DNA of 64,000 bases, taken from contig JADJVH010000009.1 of the NCBI GenBank assembly GCA_016716665.1, positions 62,001 through 126,000 of the forward strand, in the 5' to 3' direction. A program made the position numbers and the translations under genes. Below the pieces are notes generated by a model that was not told the origin of the DNA, did not search any database, and worked only from the letters and a program-made list of their open reading frames with translations. Source of the stretch: Candidatus Opimibacter iunctus (GTDB lineage: Bacteria > Bacteroidota > Bacteroidia > Chitinophagales > Saprospiraceae). Below are positions 26,914 to 35,696 of the stretch, piece after piece (within the stretch, counting starts at the first letter, position 1; the number at the start of each line of letters is the position of its first letter).

Positions 26914-28149
26914 TCAGCCTTTGCTTATCTTATACAACTTCCCTCCATCCGTGATGGCATACAATGCGCCATCCTTGCCTTGCGTGATATCACGAAAGCG
27001 TTCACCTTCTTCTCTCAATAGCCGTTCTTCGCCGGTCACCTTATTATTTTCAATGACCAGGCGACAGATGTGTGTGCCGCTGAGGCTGGCGATAAACAGA
27101 TTGTTGTTCCACTCAGGAATGGCATTGGAGTGGTAGAATGTCATGCCACTTGGAGAGATGACCGGATCCCAATAGTATACGGGTTGTTCCATGCCCGGTT
27201 TTTGCTGGATGGAATCACCGATTTTTCCGCCTGAGTATTCGATGCCGTAGGTGATTGTTGGCCAACCATAATTCTTACCTGCCATGATTCGGTTTACTTC
27301 GTCTCCTCCGCGCGGACCAAATTCAGCTTCCCATAGGTCGCCTGTCTCCGGATGAAAGGCAATGCCCTGTACATTGCGATGACCATAGCTATAGATTTCA
27401 GGCCTTGCGTTTGCGTTGCTAATGAAAGGATTTCCATCTACAGGTTTGCCATCAGTCGTGATGCGAATGATCTTGCCTAGTCCTGTGTTGAGGTCCTGTG
27501 CAAGCGGTCTTGTTTCCCGATCTGATCGTTCGCCGGTCGAGATATAGAGATACCCTTCTTTAGAATAGAGGATGCGACCACCATAGTGCAGGTTGCTTGC
27601 GTGTGCCGGTGTGGCGCGATAGATGACCGTGGCGTTTTCTATTGTTTTTTCATCCGCTGCCAGACGGCCTTTGGCTACTGCAGTGAGATTGCCATCCGTC
27701 TGCGACTCAGAGAATACCCAGTAGACCATCCGGTTCTGATTAAAAGCAGGATCGATACAGAGGCCTAATAGGCCGCCTTGTCCCGCGCTGTTGACTTCAG
27801 GTATGCCAGTGATGGGCTCATCGATTGTGCCGGCAGCTGAGGCGATGCGCATGTTGCCCGTTTTCTCGGTGATGAGGAATCGGCCATCGGGTAGGGCGGC
27901 TATACCCCACGGCCTGTTGAGGTTTTTATTCAGCACCTCGACCTTGTAAGGCGTCTGTGTGTGCACCCCTGCGATGCGAGTCTGGCCCGCAAACGCTGGC
28001 GGGTATGTGGTATTGGCGGCTTCTGTTTCCACTGGTGCTGTGGTATGGTTTGGTGTGTCAGCAGTAGGTGCTGGCTGGCTGATCTTGGTCCCGCACGCGG
28101 TGATGATTGCGAGGGTTGTTGTCAGGAGGATGGAATGGATGGGGCGCAT
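26914..28149 (-). CDS. PQQ-type sugar dehydrogenase lipoprotein (GSDH/YliI-like)
   Basis: A 411-residue protein with a lipobox (ITAC, Cys19). It has a six-bladed propeller of the glucose/sorbosone dehydrogenase family: LNRPWGIAALPDGRFLITEKTGNMRI, GQGGLLGLCIDP, HYGGRILYSKEGYLYISTGER, GHRNVQGIAFHPETGDLWEAEFGPRGGDEVN, NYGWPTITYG, and GKDGALYAITDGG. Soluble aldose sugar dehydrogenases of this family oxidise sugars in the periplasm with PQQ. No PQQ biosynthesis genes are nearby. Confidence 0.85.
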   Translation of the reverse strand: MRPIHSILLTTTLAIITACGTKISQPAPTADTPNHTTAPVETEAANTTYPPAFAGQTRIAGVHTQTPYKVEVLNKNLNRPWGIAALPDGRFLITEKTGNMRIASAAGTIDEPITGIPEVNSAGQGGLLGLCIDPAFNQNRMVYWVFSESQTDGNLTAVAKGRLAADEKTIENATVIYRATPAHASNLHYGGRILYSKEGYLYISTGERSDRETRPLAQDLNTGLGKIIRITTDGKPVDGNPFISNANARPEIYSYGHRNVQGIAFHPETGDLWEAEFGPRGGDEVNRIMAGKNYGWPTITYGIEYSGGKIGDSIQQKPGMEQPVYYWDPVISPSGMTFYHSNAIPEWNNNLFIASLSGTHICRLVIENNKVTGEERLLREEGERFRDITQGKDGALYAITDGGKLYKISKG

Positions 28150-28387
28150 AGCATTGGATTGATTCAGTGCGTGAATAAAAGGAACAAAAGGAGAATAAGG
28201 AAGGTTTTGGGCGACTGTTCTTGCTCTGCGGAGCTCCTGCTATTCTGTAGGTAGCTATATTTAAATGGCGGGGAAATAAGCTATTGATTTTCTACCAGTT
28301 GCCCACAGCGTGTTATTATGGCACCTGATATATCTGACCTTCTTCCAGGGAGATAGGGCGAAACGTCAGTAAAAAGTTACCTGACTA
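28150..28387. other. Intergenic region without a supported gene
   Basis: It lies between the dehydrogenase gene (reading away to the left) and the hicAB promoter. No gene, RNA or repeat was recognised. Confidence 0.5.
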
Positions 28388-28419
28388 CTTGCGACAAGGT
28401 ATATATTTATTTACTTTTG
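28388..28419 (+). promoter_or_regulatory. Bacteroidota-type promoter of hicAB
   Basis: CTTG at 28388-28391 and TACTTTTG at 28412-28419 are separated by 20 bases, fitting the -33 TTTG / -7 TAnnTTTG pattern with one mismatch. The predicted start of transcription is about 50 bases before hicA. Confidence 0.55.
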
Positions 28420-28478
28420 TGGGATTCTAAAACCTTCAATTCCTATGGGGCAGGAAAAGAAATCAAATAAGGAAGAAG

Positions 28479-28670
28479 ATGAAATCTTCACAGTTGCTCC
28501 GCATTCTTCAGAGAGATGGGTGGTTTATAATTTCACAAGTAGGTTCACACCTGAAAATGATTCATCCCACAAAAGATGGTTTCCTTATGGTCCCTTTTCA
28601 TAGGAGTCAAGAAGTTGGAAAGGGTTTAGAAAAAAAGCTTCTCAAGAAAGCAGGCATCAATAAGAATTAA
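28479..28670 (+). CDS. hicA: HicA-like mRNA interferase toxin
   Basis: 63 residues with the HicA fold: KSSQLLRILQRDGW, the catalytic histidine in QVGSHLKMIHP (His24) and the end MVPFHRSQEVGKGLEKKLLKKAGI. HicA cleaves mRNA and is neutralised by HicB, encoded just downstream. The length is typical. Confidence 0.9.
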   Translation: MKSSQLLRILQRDGWFIISQVGSHLKMIHPTKDGFLMVPFHRSQEVGKGLEKKLLKKAGINKN

Positions 28671-28686
28671 GCCAATGAGGTCAAAT

Positions 28687-29085
28687 ATGAAAATACTAAA
28701 GAAAAGAATTAGGGTAATCGTGGAAAAAACAAACACCGGTTTTTCTGCTTATCCCTTTGATGAACAAATACCAGCTGGTACCACCGGTAGAACAATTTCA
28801 GAGCTTCAGGATAATATTCTTGAAGTGCTGAATTTTTATTTTGAAGAGAAAGGCTACATCATCAGAAAAGAGAACATCGCTATTGAGATAGATCTCCAGC
28901 AGTTCTTTCAATACTATAGAGTACTCAATGCCCGTCATCTGGCAGAAAAAATAGGCATGAATCCAACGCTCTTATCCCAATACGTTTCCGGTAAGAAGAA
29001 GCCTTCACAGGCACAGATCCAGAGGATCATTGGGGGCATTCAGAATATTGGGAAAGAGTTGGCTGAATCGACTTTTTTACATTAG
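28687..29085 (+). CDS. hicB: HicB-like antitoxin with C-terminal helix-turn-helix
   Basis: The start is placed at the ATG at 28687 (MKILKKRIRVIVEK). The frame could begin at 28675, four bases after hicA. The N-terminal degraded RNase-H-like HicB domain (TGFSAYPF ... TISELQDNILEVLNFYFEEKG) is followed by an XRE-type helix-turn-helix (NARHLAEKIGMNPTLLSQYVSGKKKPSQAQIQRIIGGI). It should bind HicA and repress the hicAB promoter. Confidence 0.9.
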   Translation: MKILKKRIRVIVEKTNTGFSAYPFDEQIPAGTTGRTISELQDNILEVLNFYFEEKGYIIRKENIAIEIDLQQFFQYYRVLNARHLAEKIGMNPTLLSQYVSGKKKPSQAQIQRIIGGIQNIGKELAESTFLH

Positions 29086-29129
29086 GACAAGATGACCAAT
29101 AAATCCACTTCACCCTAAGTGGAGAAGTT

Positions 29130-29197
29130 AGAAGTAAAGGTTTGAAGTAGAAATAGAAGTAAGTACGAATACACTTCTACTTCAAACCTTTACTTCT
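29130..29197. repeat. Perfect 23-bp inverted repeat with 22-base loop
   Basis: The arms 29130-29152 and 29175-29197 are fully complementary (left arm begins AGAAGTAAAGGTTTGAAG). It lies between hicB and the next gene and could form a long hairpin, perhaps ending hicAB transcripts. Related GAAGTA / TACTTC wording occurs at 31590-31740. Confidence 0.8.
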
Positions 29198-29280
29198 CAC
29201 TTCGATGTTCGATGTTCGCTATTCGTTATTCTTTATTCGTTTTATTGCGTATCTTCACGAACACCTAAACCCTGACCACA

Positions 29281-31144
29281 TGCGAACCACACAATCTTCC
29301 ATCTTTATCCTGTTGCTGATACTTCAAGCTAGCCTCAGCGCCCAGCATCCCAAAATCCAGATACCGGCTACCGCCGCCAATCGTGTAGAGCATGCAGCTA
29401 CTAAATCATCATTGCAGCAAACACCGTTAAGTCTTGAGATTCCTGCCGGAGGTAATCCTCCACAGGCGAATTCAACGGTTGTTCGCGAGCCAATGCCATT
29501 TATCACTACACCTGAAGCGATGGCTATAAAAGCGGAAAAGCTATTTCACAAAAGATATAACGGAGACCATCAAGCCACAACGCCTTCTTCACGTGTAACC
29601 CCTGTCATTGATGAAAGCTTTGAGGCCAATGCATCAGTGGATGAAACGCCTTCCAGCAACACGATTGCCGTGTCTGATGACGGCATTATCATTTCAGCTA
29701 ATAATGACGGGGTCATTTATTTTACAGAGGCAGGCACGAAGTTGTATGAAGCAAAGTGGGGAGACTTCTTTGATGACAGTCAATTGACTGCGTCTTTCTT
29801 CAGTCCACGCGTGTTGTATGACCCGGTTGAAGAGCGGTTTATCCTGGTCACGCTACATGGGAAGACCTCAGCAACTTCGCGTGTGATTATTTCCTTTTCC
29901 AAGTCAAAAGATCCGGTGGACGGATGGAATGTTTATAAACTGCCCGGCAATCCGTTAGGTGACGGCAGTTGGTTTGACTTTGCATCGATAGGCATCTCCA
30001 CCAATGAGGTGTATGTCTCAGGGAATCTTATCATCGGCACGACCTTCAATAAGGCCGTTGTCTACCAGATTAGCAAGACAGATGGTTATGTAGCAGGATT
30101 TTTGGATTGGCAGTTTTGGACCGACTTCTTCAATGGGCCAGTGTCAATCACCCCAGCGTCGTATGGACAGCATGGGGATTACGGCCCCGGCATCTACATG
30201 GTCAGCAGTGCTGCGGCAGGAGATGATGCCTATTGGTTCTGGGATCTGGATAATGATATTGGGGTAATCCTCAATTTATTGGATATACCGTACCAACCGC
30301 AAGCTATAGCCCGCCGGCGGATGCTAAGCAGTCAGGCAGCAATGATTGGTTGGAAACGGGTGATTCGCGCACAACGAATGCATTTTACCTGGATGGTATC
30401 CTTCATTTTGTGCTTAACATTGATGTAGGAGGAGGCTTTAGCGGGATCAGTTACAATCGTATGGGGGTGCAAGGACAAAACCTGATGACCACCCATTTAG
30501 GTGAACCAGGGAATGCTGATCTCGCGCATGCAGGTGTAGCTTCGTTTGCGACCGGTGGTTCTGATCGTTCGGTGATGATATCCTTCCTGCGCAGTGGTGC
30601 TGATCTCTTTCCTGAGTTTCGGGTGGTCAATGTAGATGGTGGTATGTCATGGTCGTCTTCCACACTGGTCAAAGGAGGCGAGACCTATGTAGATCGCTTG
30701 CCAGGATTAGAGCGGTGGGGAGATTACACCGGAATCGCCCGGCGTCACAACAGTACAGATCCGCGCACCTGGTCTGCTGGTTCGGTGGGTGCAAATATTG
30801 CGGGGCAGCTCGATCACACGTACAAGACATGGATAGGCGAAGTGACGAACGGGCAAAATGTTGGGACCAAAGAGATCGGTCAGTCAATAGATTTCAGCGT
30901 TACACCAAATCCTGTTGTTGATAACATGGTGGTCAGTTTTACAATGACAGAAGCCATTCCTATAACCATTGTGCTTCATGATGCTTCGGGTCAATTAGTC
31001 CGGACATTGTATGAGGACAAGCCATCAGTGGGTTTGCATACGGTTTCATTTCCTGCAGGTGATCTTGCCACAGGGGTATATGTGGTTTCGGTGAGTTCAG
31101 TAGGGAGAGTGATCGGGTCTAAGAATGTTGTGGTAGTGAAGTAA
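29281..31144 (+). CDS. Secreted protein with T9SS sorting domain, frameshifted
   Basis: The ATG at 29281 opens a signal peptide (MRTTQSSIFILLLILQASLSAQ). The protein has a propeller-like body (IAVSDDGIIISANNDGVIYFTEAG; SPRVLYDPVEERFILVTL). The frame breaks near 30307-30312: the first frame runs on to 30428 as nonsense, and the second carries DWLETGDSRTTNAFYLDGILHF to the T9SS type A end (VTPNPVVDNMVVSFTM ... LATGVYVVSVSSVG). One base at the run TAGCCCGCC restores a single product of about 620 residues. It is likely surface-exposed; function unknown. Confidence 0.75.
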
Positions 31145-31250
31145 AAGCTATACTTAGTACTTAAATTCGAAAGGCGAAGCACTAACCTTAACTGAAACAG
31201 ATTGCTTGACACTATCCACCATGTGCCAATTCGATACACTATTTCAAATC

Positions 31251-31553
31251 ATGACTTTGATTCCGTCAAATCAATACACCGTGACACACAATGAAACTGG
31301 CTTTCGTTATGAAGTGTCGACAAAAGATGGTATCGCCTATGTTGACTACAGGTGGTCTGGTGAGATACTATTGCTTTTATACATATTCGTTCCGGTTTCA
31401 TTTCGCGGAAAAGGTATTTCAAGTATTCTTCTCGAGCATGTATTGAATTATGTATCAGAGAAAAAGATAAAGATTAAAGTGTTCTGTCCTTATATAGCCA
31501 AATATATCCGGATGCATCCAGAGCATCAAGGCCTGCTGGCGAATAACGAATAG
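31251..31553 (+). CDS. YjdJ-like GNAT family N-acetyltransferase
   Basis: The start is taken at 31251 (MTLIPSNQYTVTHNETGFRYEV); a longer frame from 31206 is less likely. A small GNAT domain is present: FVPVSFRGKGISSILLEHVLNYVSEKKIKIKVFCPYIAKYIRMHPEHQGLL. The RGKGI acetyl-CoA loop and the CPY...P segment are those of the single-domain YjdJ/GNAT_acetyltr_2 family. Substrate unknown. Confidence 0.75.
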   Translation: MTLIPSNQYTVTHNETGFRYEVSTKDGIAYVDYRWSGEILLLLYIFVPVSFRGKGISSILLEHVLNYVSEKKIKIKVFCPYIAKYIRMHPEHQGLLANNE

Positions 31554-31745
31554 AACGAATAACGAATAACGAATAACGAATAATGAAGTAGGAAGTTAGA
31601 AGGTAGAAGTACGAGGGCGCGGTGAGAAGTGCAAAGTACAACTTCTCCTTCTTCCTTCTTCTTCGCACTTCGTTATTCGGTATTCGTTATTCGTTATTCA
31701 TTTCTGCCTTCTCCTTCTCACTTTTACTTCTCACTTCGATATTCG
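31545..31745. repeat. Low-complexity repeat block (GAATAAC direct and GTTATTC inverted)
   Basis: Left part: five or so copies of CGAATAA in tandem. Right part: its complement (TATTCGTTATTCGTTATTC). Between and after lie AGAAGT / ACTTCT stretches. The two sides can fold on one another as a long imperfect hairpin. No gene is supported in the 248 bases between the neighbouring genes. Confidence 0.75.
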
Positions 31746-31801
31746 TTGTTCAGTATTCGTTATTCAATTTGTATTTTAGCAACTTTTAAAGATTTAAGCA
31801 A

Positions 31802-33073
31802 ATGAAGATGCTAATATGGGTTGGTGCTATTGTCGTGATAGGGGCCATTCTTTTCTACGTGTTTCGGAAAGCAATCGGTGCAGCCCCGACCTCTATTCAG
31901 AAGGAGATTACATATGGCCCGTTTGTCATACGGGTAGAAGCTATCTCCGGTAAGACCTATAACATTAACTATGGCATGGTTTCACAAACCAATGTCAGTT
32001 ATTCAATCTGGTTTGAAGGCAAGCCTGTGGAATTCCCTGCCGCTTTACAAACAAACACGGGGCTGCCATATCTATGGATGGTCTATGCGCTTCCTGATGC
32101 ACCTAAACCAACCCTCCTGGCCGGAAGCCAAAGTCTTTATTTGATTTACATAAAGGATGGGCAACCTGTTGTAGAACCTGTCATCGAACAAAGAAGTGAT
32201 TTTGCTTCCGTTCAATTCCTGGATAGTGAGGGAGGACAACCAGGGACTTTCATGGAAGTATTCTCCAGAAGTGATACAATTGGGATGGATCAATTGGATA
32301 CGCTGCAAGGAGGACGATATCTCCTGGTGAGTGAGCATACAGTGCTCGATATACAGACAGGCAAGCAAATGCTTTTCAACAAGGATAATAATGCTGTAGA
32401 TAATTATTCTTATCCGCAACCTCATGGTGCGCTTGCTTTTTCTCCCGATCGTAAAAAGATCGTATTCAATGCCGCCTTTCAATCATGGAATACTGAACAA
32501 GCCAATTTGCCTGATTCAGAGCATGCACTTGTCGTCTACGATTTTGAAAGTGATAAAGGCTACAAGGTGCTCTATGATGACACAGATACACGCATGAAAA
32601 ATATTGAAGACATCAACCTCGATTGGTTCAATACGTATTTTGAATGGAATGCAAATCAGGATACCCTATCCTTAAAAAAATGGGATAAACTTCCTTATTG
32701 GACAGGTAGCTACAAGGCAGCTGACAATTATTATTATCTATACCCCGTCAAGGCTGATATGTTGCCGGTATTTAAGGATTTTGTATTGCAACAGATGAAA
32801 TGGGATGCTACCAATATCCTGAGTGACACAACCACTGAATACACAGGACGTACTCTTGAACTCGGAACGGCTACTACAAAATTGGATATTGTGTTCAAAG
32901 AAGATGAACAACAGATTAGTTTTAGCCGTAACCTTTACGAAAACGATAGCCCTGAATATAAAACCATGGTGGAGAAATTAGCCCGGGCGTTTGATAATGA
33001 ACTATTGTCCGGAAAGCATCAGGAGCATTTTGGGAGGATTTATAGTGAGACGAAGAGGATTCTCGAGTTGTAG
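31802..33073 (+). CDS. Hypothetical protein with N-terminal membrane anchor
   Basis: 423 residues. An N-terminal helix (MKMLIWVGAIVVIGAILFYVF) anchors a soluble part facing the periplasm. The middle has a propeller-like strand set (GGRYLLVSEHTVLDIQTGKQML; HGALAFSPDRKKIVFNAAFQSW). I do not recognise the family. It is the last ordinary-looking gene before the accessory region. Confidence 0.55.
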   Translation: MKMLIWVGAIVVIGAILFYVFRKAIGAAPTSIQKEITYGPFVIRVEAISGKTYNINYGMVSQTNVSYSIWFEGKPVEFPAALQTNTGLPYLWMVYALPDAPKPTLLAGSQSLYLIYIKDGQPVVEPVIEQRSDFASVQFLDSEGGQPGTFMEVFSRSDTIGMDQLDTLQGGRYLLVSEHTVLDIQTGKQMLFNKDNNAVDNYSYPQPHGALAFSPDRKKIVFNAAFQSWNTEQANLPDSEHALVVYDFESDKGYKVLYDDTDTRMKNIEDINLDWFNTYFEWNANQDTLSLKKWDKLPYWTGSYKAADNYYYLYPVKADMLPVFKDFVLQQMKWDATNILSDTTTEYTGRTLELGTATTKLDIVFKEDEQQISFSRNLYENDSPEYKTMVEKLARAFDNELLSGKHQEHFGRIYSETKRILEL

Positions 33074-33167
33074 GGAGTGTCTGGGAAGTAAAAATATTCT
33101 CATCCCTGAGCGAAGTTGTAGCTTTCATGTCATGTTCTGCCATAGTGAGAGGGCATCGACTCTGCCC

Positions 33168-33764
33168 TTATGATCTCGCAAATGAAAGTAGTAAATTGTA
33201 ATCGCCCTTGTCTGCAGCTTTAACAGCTTTGAGATATTCCCTTCGCGCATCACCTGGCTTTTTGAGGTTTGCAGCACCCCAACTGAATGGAGGCTGCTTG
33301 TATATTTTCTCGATCATGATATCTGCCATCAACCGGCTATGCCTTCCATTGCCATTTGGAAAGCAATGGATACTCACCAGAAGATGCTTGAATCGTAAGG
33401 CCATTTCATCCGGGGGGAAGGTTTTGTTTTCATGCCAGAAGCGTGCATCATCAAGTAGCAGTTTGAGTTGCATCGGAATTTGCCAAAACTCAATGCCAAT
33501 ATTCTTATTGGTTTTCCGGAAAGCGCCCGCCCAAGCCCAAACCTCACCAAACATGCGTTTGTGAATATTGCATACGAAGTCCTCAGTAAATATAACTTCA
33601 GGTTTGAAATTTCGGTCCAATACCCATTGATATGCGATTTCATTATTTTGTTGCTCATACTCGTCCAGCTCACCGCGAGTGGTGATGAAACCAATGCGCA
33701 AACCAACTTTCTCCTCTTCGTCTAACGGAGTTTCGCCATTCTGGTATTCAAGTGCTAATCCCAT
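33168..33764 (-). CDS. Mobile mystery protein B (Fic-domain protein), left copy, intact
   Basis: 198 residues with a Fic core, VSIHCFPNGNGRHSRLM (catalytic His133), preceded by the FGEVWAWAGAFRKTNKNIGI flap. Fic proteins usually transfer AMP to a target hydroxyl. The combination with the next gene, a helix-turn-helix protein, and the wording GLALEYQNGETPLDEEE match the mobile mystery protein B family, always paired with protein A and often on mobile DNA. Its start overlaps the end of protein A by 10 bases, so the two are co-translated. A decayed second copy is at 47862-48103. Confidence 0.85.
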   Translation of the reverse strand: MGLALEYQNGETPLDEEEKVGLRIGFITTRGELDEYEQQNNEIAYQWVLDRNFKPEVIFTEDFVCNIHKRMFGEVWAWAGAFRKTNKNIGIEFWQIPMQLKLLLDDARFWHENKTFPPDEMALRFKHLLVSIHCFPNGNGRHSRLMADIMIEKIYKQPPFSWGAANLKKPGDARREYLKAVKAADKGDYNLLLSFARS

Positions 33765-34207
33765 AGTGCCTTAGGCATTTCCCGAATGATCTCTTCTTTC
33801 CTTTCGTGAATGGACTTGACTAATCTATGAACAGTATTTTCCTGGTCTTCTAGCTTCATTGACTGGGATGTTCTATGTACAATTTTTGAAGCCAATCGTT
33901 CAGCCTTCCGTTCGATATGATTTTCCAGTGTGCCATCGATAGGCACAAAACCATATACCAATTCCATATCCAATGCTTTAGCAGCCTCTCTAAGGGAATT
34001 GAGGGTGATGCTCCCGTCAGCTTCACGTTTTTCAATAGCTCCAACGCTTCCTTTGGTCAAGGATAGTTTTTTGCCCAGTTGTTCAAGGGACATTCCTAAT
34101 GTCTTGCGCACCGTATGCACCCATCCTTTATCCGAAACCTTAACACTACGAACTTTATTAAATTCCAGCATTTTCTGGCTTAACTGATCAACCTGTAACC
34201 TTTTCAT
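33755..34207 (-). CDS. Mobile mystery protein A (helix-turn-helix), left copy
   Basis: 150 residues from the ATG at 34207. An XRE-type helix-turn-helix (HTVRKTLGMSLEQLGKKLSLTKGSVGAIEKREADGSITLNSLREAAKALDMELVYGFVP) sits behind a basic N-terminus, and a charged helical tail follows. It probably represses its own promoter and may hold the Fic partner in check, by analogy with toxin-antitoxin pairs. The 10-bp inverted repeat touching its start codon is the obvious operator. The right-hand copy (48094-48546) is intact and about 90 percent identical by eye. Confidence 0.85.
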   Translation of the reverse strand: MKRLQVDQLSQKMLEFNKVRSVKVSDKGWVHTVRKTLGMSLEQLGKKLSLTKGSVGAIEKREADGSITLNSLREAAKALDMELVYGFVPIDGTLENHIERKAERLASKIVHRTSQSMKLEDQENTVHRLVKSIHERKEEIIREMPKALWD

Positions 34208-34234
34208 TTGTATTACTATTGTAATACAAATATA
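34207..34234 (-). promoter_or_regulatory. Promoter/operator of mobile mystery protein A
   Basis: Arms TTTGTATTAC (34207-34216) and GTAATACAAA (34221-34230) form a perfect inverted repeat touching the start codon. On the minus strand TATATTTG (34234-34227) is a -7 element, so the repeat covers the start of transcription. This suits autorepression. In the right-hand copy only the outer seven bases of each arm survive. Confidence 0.6.
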
Positions 34235-34392
34235 GCATAATAGTATCAATATACTAATACAAAAATATCAAATTGTATAAGTATACCTTTACATTTTTCT
34301 CATATTATAAGCCGAATAAATCGCATTAACGGCTCAAAAAATACCAAATGCGGTATAAATCTTAATTTAAACCGCAAAAAATGCGTATTAAC

Positions 34393-34439
34393 TTTGCATT
34401 TGCGGCTAAAATCACGTATATTTACCGCATAATATGCGG
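34393..34439 (+). promoter_or_regulatory. Promoter and palindromic operator of the Fic gene
   Basis: TTTG (34393-34396) and TATATTTA (34417-34424) are 20 bases apart, as in Bacteroidota promoters. The palindrome CCGCATA-A-TATGCGG (34425-34439) follows at once and contains the ATG at 34434, so the transcript would be nearly leaderless. More GCGG/CCGC half-sites lie upstream (about 34350, 34368, 34402). The layout suggests that the Fic protein's own winged-helix end, or a partner, binds here. Confidence 0.6.
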
Positions 34440-35558
34440 AATAAATTGCCAAAATATATCTATCAGCATAAGCAATGGCCTGATTTCCAATGGGATGCTA
34501 ATATAATTTCAGCTTTATTGGCTTCCGTCAGATTTAAGCAGGGGCGGCTTATCGGGCAAATGGAGAACCTTGGATTCCAGCTCCAAAAGGAAGCTACGCT
34601 GATGGCTATGACAGAGGAGATCATCAAATCAAGCGAAATTGAGGGAGAGATATTAGATGTTGCCCAGGTCAGGTCATCCATAGCGAGAAGAATGGGAATA
34701 GATGTGGCTGGTATTGTTGCATCTGACAGGCAAGTGGATGGGGTAGTGGAAATGATGATCGATGCCACGCAAAGTTTTGAGCAGGCATTGACAGATGAAC
34801 GTTTGTTTGGTTGGCATGCATTGTTGTTCCCATCGGGAAGAAGTGGGGCCAGAAAAATCGTGGTTGGACATTGGCGAAGTAACGCGAAGGAGGATCCTAT
34901 GCAAGTAATATCCGGAGCTATTGGTCGTGAACGAGTTCATTTTCAAGCGCCGGATTCCTTTTATATTCCGTCGGAGATAAATGCTTTTATCAGCTGGTTT
35001 AATGAAGAATTGAAGTTAGACGCTTTATTGAAAGCTGCAATTGCGCATTTATGGTTTGTAACTATCCACCCTTTTGAAGATGGTAATGGCAGAATAGCCC
35101 GAACGATCGCAGACATGCAGCTTACTCGTTCCGATCAGAGTCCATATCGATTTTACAGTATGTCCTCACAGATAAGGTTAGAACGAAATGCCTATTATGC
35201 GATCCTTGAAGAAACACAAAAGGGAGAAATGGACATTACCAATTGGGTGATGTGGTTTTTATCTTGCCTGGATAGGGCATTGGATAGTTCAAGAGGACTT
35301 TTGGATAAAGTGTTGGTAAAAGCAAAATTGTGGGAGCGATTCAAGTTGGTGTCCATGAATGAGCGCCAGTCCCAAATGATCAATATGATGCTAGATGGTT
35401 TTGATGGAAAGCTGACCACCACCAAGTGGGCTAAGATCACCCAAACCTCCGCTGATACGGCTTTACGTGATATCCAGGATTTGATCAATAAAAATGTGTT
35501 GGTTAAAGTTGGGGAATCAAGGAAGGGATCAAGCTATGAGGTAAGGTTGGGGGAATAG
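34434..35558 (+). CDS. Fic family protein with N-terminal inhibitory motif and C-terminal winged helix, left copy
   Basis: 374 residues. A DUF4172-like N-terminus (YIYQHKQWPDFQWD) leads into the inhibitory helix SSEIEG (Ser66-Gly71), the (S/T)xxxE(G/N) motif that blocks ATP in class II Fic proteins. The Fic core IHPFEDGNGRIAR has its catalytic His at 212. The C-terminal 90 residues form a winged helix (LTTTKWAKITQTSADTALRDIQDLINKNVLVKVG). It is divergent from the mobile mystery pair and shares its 226-bp promoter region. Its stop lies 18 bases before the 19-bp repeat at 35576. It probably AMPylates or de-AMPylates a target and autoregulates. Confidence 0.85.
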   Translation: MRNKLPKYIYQHKQWPDFQWDANIISALLASVRFKQGRLIGQMENLGFQLQKEATLMAMTEEIIKSSEIEGEILDVAQVRSSIARRMGIDVAGIVASDRQVDGVVEMMIDATQSFEQALTDERLFGWHALLFPSGRSGARKIVVGHWRSNAKEDPMQVISGAIGRERVHFQAPDSFYIPSEINAFISWFNEELKLDALLKAAIAHLWFVTIHPFEDGNGRIARTIADMQLTRSDQSPYRFYSMSSQIRLERNAYYAILEETQKGEMDITNWVMWFLSCLDRALDSSRGLLDKVLVKAKLWERFKLVSMNERQSQMINMMLDGFDGKLTTTKWAKITQTSADTALRDIQDLINKNVLVKVGESRKGSSYEVRLGE

Positions 35559-35575
35559 GGTAACAGGTTAGTTTA

Positions 35576-35594
35576 GTTACTTTCCAATACAAAA
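35576..35594. other. Putative attachment site (left), copy of the mnmE 3' end
   Basis: GTTACTTTCCAATACAAAA is identical to 49897-49915, where the last 18 bases are the end of mnmE (codons for F-C-I-G-K and the stop, on the minus strand). The sequence on the far side differs at once. A piece of a conserved tRNA-modification gene here, with no gene around it, is best explained as an att site left by integration. Confidence 0.75.
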
Positions 35595-35696
35595 AGTAAT
35601 ACATTTTGATTATCAACTTGTTGTATTCAATAAGGTACAAATCGGGTACAAAATCATTCGTTTTTTTTGTATGAATAAAGAATTATTTTTGCCTTT

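Noticed and set aside
28150..33167. A third copy of the 19-bp att sequence left of the left cassette
   Set aside because: I looked for TTACTTTCC and CCAATACAAAA in this stretch and saw none; the left limit of the older element stays undefined.
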